Below, in pieces: positions 6,139 to 6,857 of a stretch of DNA of 6,857 nt; the stretch's first letter is position 1, and each line of letters opens with the position of its first letter. Source of the DNA: Deltaproteobacteria bacterium (GTDB lineage: Bacteria; Desulfobacterota; Syntrophobacteria; BM002); NCBI GenBank assembly GCA_017861095.1, contig JAGFXI010000138.1, positions 1 to 6,857 of the forward strand. The letters are read 5' to 3'. The position numbers were made by a program, and so were the translations under genes. Under the pieces are notes generated by a model. It saw only the letters and a list, made by a program, of their open reading frames with translations. It made no database searches and had not been told where the DNA came from.

Positions 6139-6550
6139 TGACAGACCTGTAAGCCTTGCGGCCGGACTCGGGCTCACACTTGCAGTAGGCCCGGATTCAC
6201 GGCTAAACATAAGGATGTCTCATTACGGTAACCATGAGGAGTACGGACACCTGCTGATCGAGACGAAGGCGGCAATCCGCAATACTGACGATGCAAATCT
6301 GGTGTGGCACGCATTCTGCGAAATCCACCGGAAGGCGTGGAAGGGTCGCAAGGTGGAGAAGGTTTCTGAGACTGAGTGGAAGCTGGGTATCTTCAGCTAC
6401 GACCAGACAAGTTCCGTTGTTGATGGCGTCAGTACCGTCGTGAAGAGAACTCATTTTATGCAGGTGATGATAGATCCTGCCAGTAAACAGATTGCCACAT
6501 GGAAAAGCATAGTGGAAACCTCCAACCGGTTGCGGCGGACGGAGGGTTAG
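5849..6550 (+). CDS. Exported protein of unknown function, 233 aa
   Basis: ATG 5849 opens with MRIFAYVAVILILTASAARAQ, a clear Sec signal peptide with a likely cut after ARA (residue 20), so the mature protein is periplasmic or secreted. I chose this start over GTG 5816 and ATG 5819 because the signal begins here. The ribosome binding site is weak. The mature part is mixed alpha/beta by eye, with FPGWEFYAVSYSNYKKEG and a late strand pair FMQVMIDPASKQIATWKS. I see no catalytic motif or known family. It overlaps the extended frame of the upstream gene, but would follow it by about 36 bases if that gene ended at its frameshift-corrected stop. It is probably co-transcribed with its neighbours; translation may depend on coupling to the upstream gene. 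Confidence 0.8.
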   Translation: MRIFAYVAVILILTASAARAQMDVPNDTTVSPVSEADVHWKIVQREIEQITEGAPDSPVGNQLEMVGRIEGRAIRELFPGWEFYAVSYSNYKKEGFDDRPVSLAAGLGLTLAVGPDSRLNIRMSHYGNHEEYGHLLIETKAAIRNTDDANLVWHAFCEIHRKAWKGRKVEKVSETEWKLGIFSYDQTSSVVDGVSTVVKRTHFMQVMIDPASKQIATWKSIVETSNRLRRTEG

Positions 6551-6559
6551 GCGCACGAG

Positions 6560-6565
6560 AAGGAG
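6560..6565 (+). promoter_or_regulatory. Ribosome binding site of the membrane protein gene
   Basis: AAGGAG lies 14 bases before ATG 6580, a slightly long gap. It supports a gene start here. Confidence 0.45.
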
Positions 6566-6579
6566 ACACGACTAGACCA

Positions 6580-6857
6580 ATGCGTTGGGTTCTGCGATTT
6601 TTGGCCGTATGCCACTTCGGGTGGGGTGGAGTGCTTCTGCTCGCCGCCGGATGGCCAGCGCTGGCGGCTTTTCGGACACTCCCGCACATGTCGACAGGCA
6701 CCATCTGGACGAACCTGCCAAATGCCTTGCTGCTTTCCGCCATGTATGCTCTTCCCCCGGCAGCCCTCGGGGCGTGGATGGGCCTACTGGGGCTCAGGCT
6801 CTGGTCGCCGGGAGCGCGGCTGCGGACAACGCTGCTCTGGACACACGGTATCCTGCT
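6580..6857 (+). CDS. Membrane protein, N-terminal part only
   Basis: From ATG 6580 the frame stays open to the window end (92 codons). It encodes MRWVLRFLAVCHFGWGGVLLLAAGW, then a short loop, then a second hydrophobic segment NALLLSAMYALPPAALGAWMG and a third beginning near the cut end. At least two membrane helices are clear, so it is an inner-membrane protein. No family is recognised from this part. It follows the previous gene by 29 bases, which suggests one operon with the two exported proteins. Confidence 0.65.
   Translation, partial: MRWVLRFLAVCHFGWGGVLLLAAGWPALAAFRTLPHMSTGTIWTNLPNALLLSAMYALPPAALGAWMGLLGLRLWSPGARLRTTLLWTHGIL

Noticed and set aside
1..6857. CRISPR array, tRNA or rRNA genes
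   Set aside because: No regularly spaced repeats, tRNA cloverleaf or rRNA segments were seen.

Overview
This window carries the edge of an integron gene-cassette array interrupted by a group II intron, followed by a run of plus-strand genes for exported or membrane proteins. The attC family, the intron type and the GC-rich downstream genes point to a proteobacterium, most likely an environmental gammaproteobacterium. That is an inference; no marker gene fixes the taxon.

Left part (1-1962, minus strand): an apparently complete group II intron of about 1.96 kb. Its 5' end (GTGTACGCCCGG) is at 1962 and its 3' end (ACCCGAT) is at about position 2. It encodes a reverse transcriptase/maturase without an HNH endonuclease domain. 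Domain V, domain VI and the conserved 5' hairpins are all readable. The 5' exon is not random DNA. It is an attC recombination site (1963-2015) that closely resembles the attC of aadA-type cassettes. The intron sits on the attC bottom strand, directly before the AAC of the left core box, and runs opposite to the cassettes. This is the arrangement of the known group IIC-attC introns. The left cassette and the 3' exon lie outside the window.

Cassette part (2009-3204, plus strand): two AT-richer orphan genes of unknown function follow, 133 aa with a GTG start and about 135 aa. A decayed attC-like hairpin follows the first gene. A weaker attC-like structure ends in a perfect GTTGGGC core 18 bases before the third gene.

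Right part (3205-6857, plus strand): a 517-aa serine hydrolase of the class C beta-lactamase/NylB-like family with an N-terminal export signal; a 348-base spacer with hairpins; an exported protein with a DxDxDG-type motif whose C-terminus looks frameshifted into the next gene; a 233-aa exported protein; and the start of a hydrophobic membrane protein cut by the window end. The last three are closely spaced and probably form one operon. Whether the serine hydrolase is itself a cassette or marks the array's boundary with the chromosome is the main open question.
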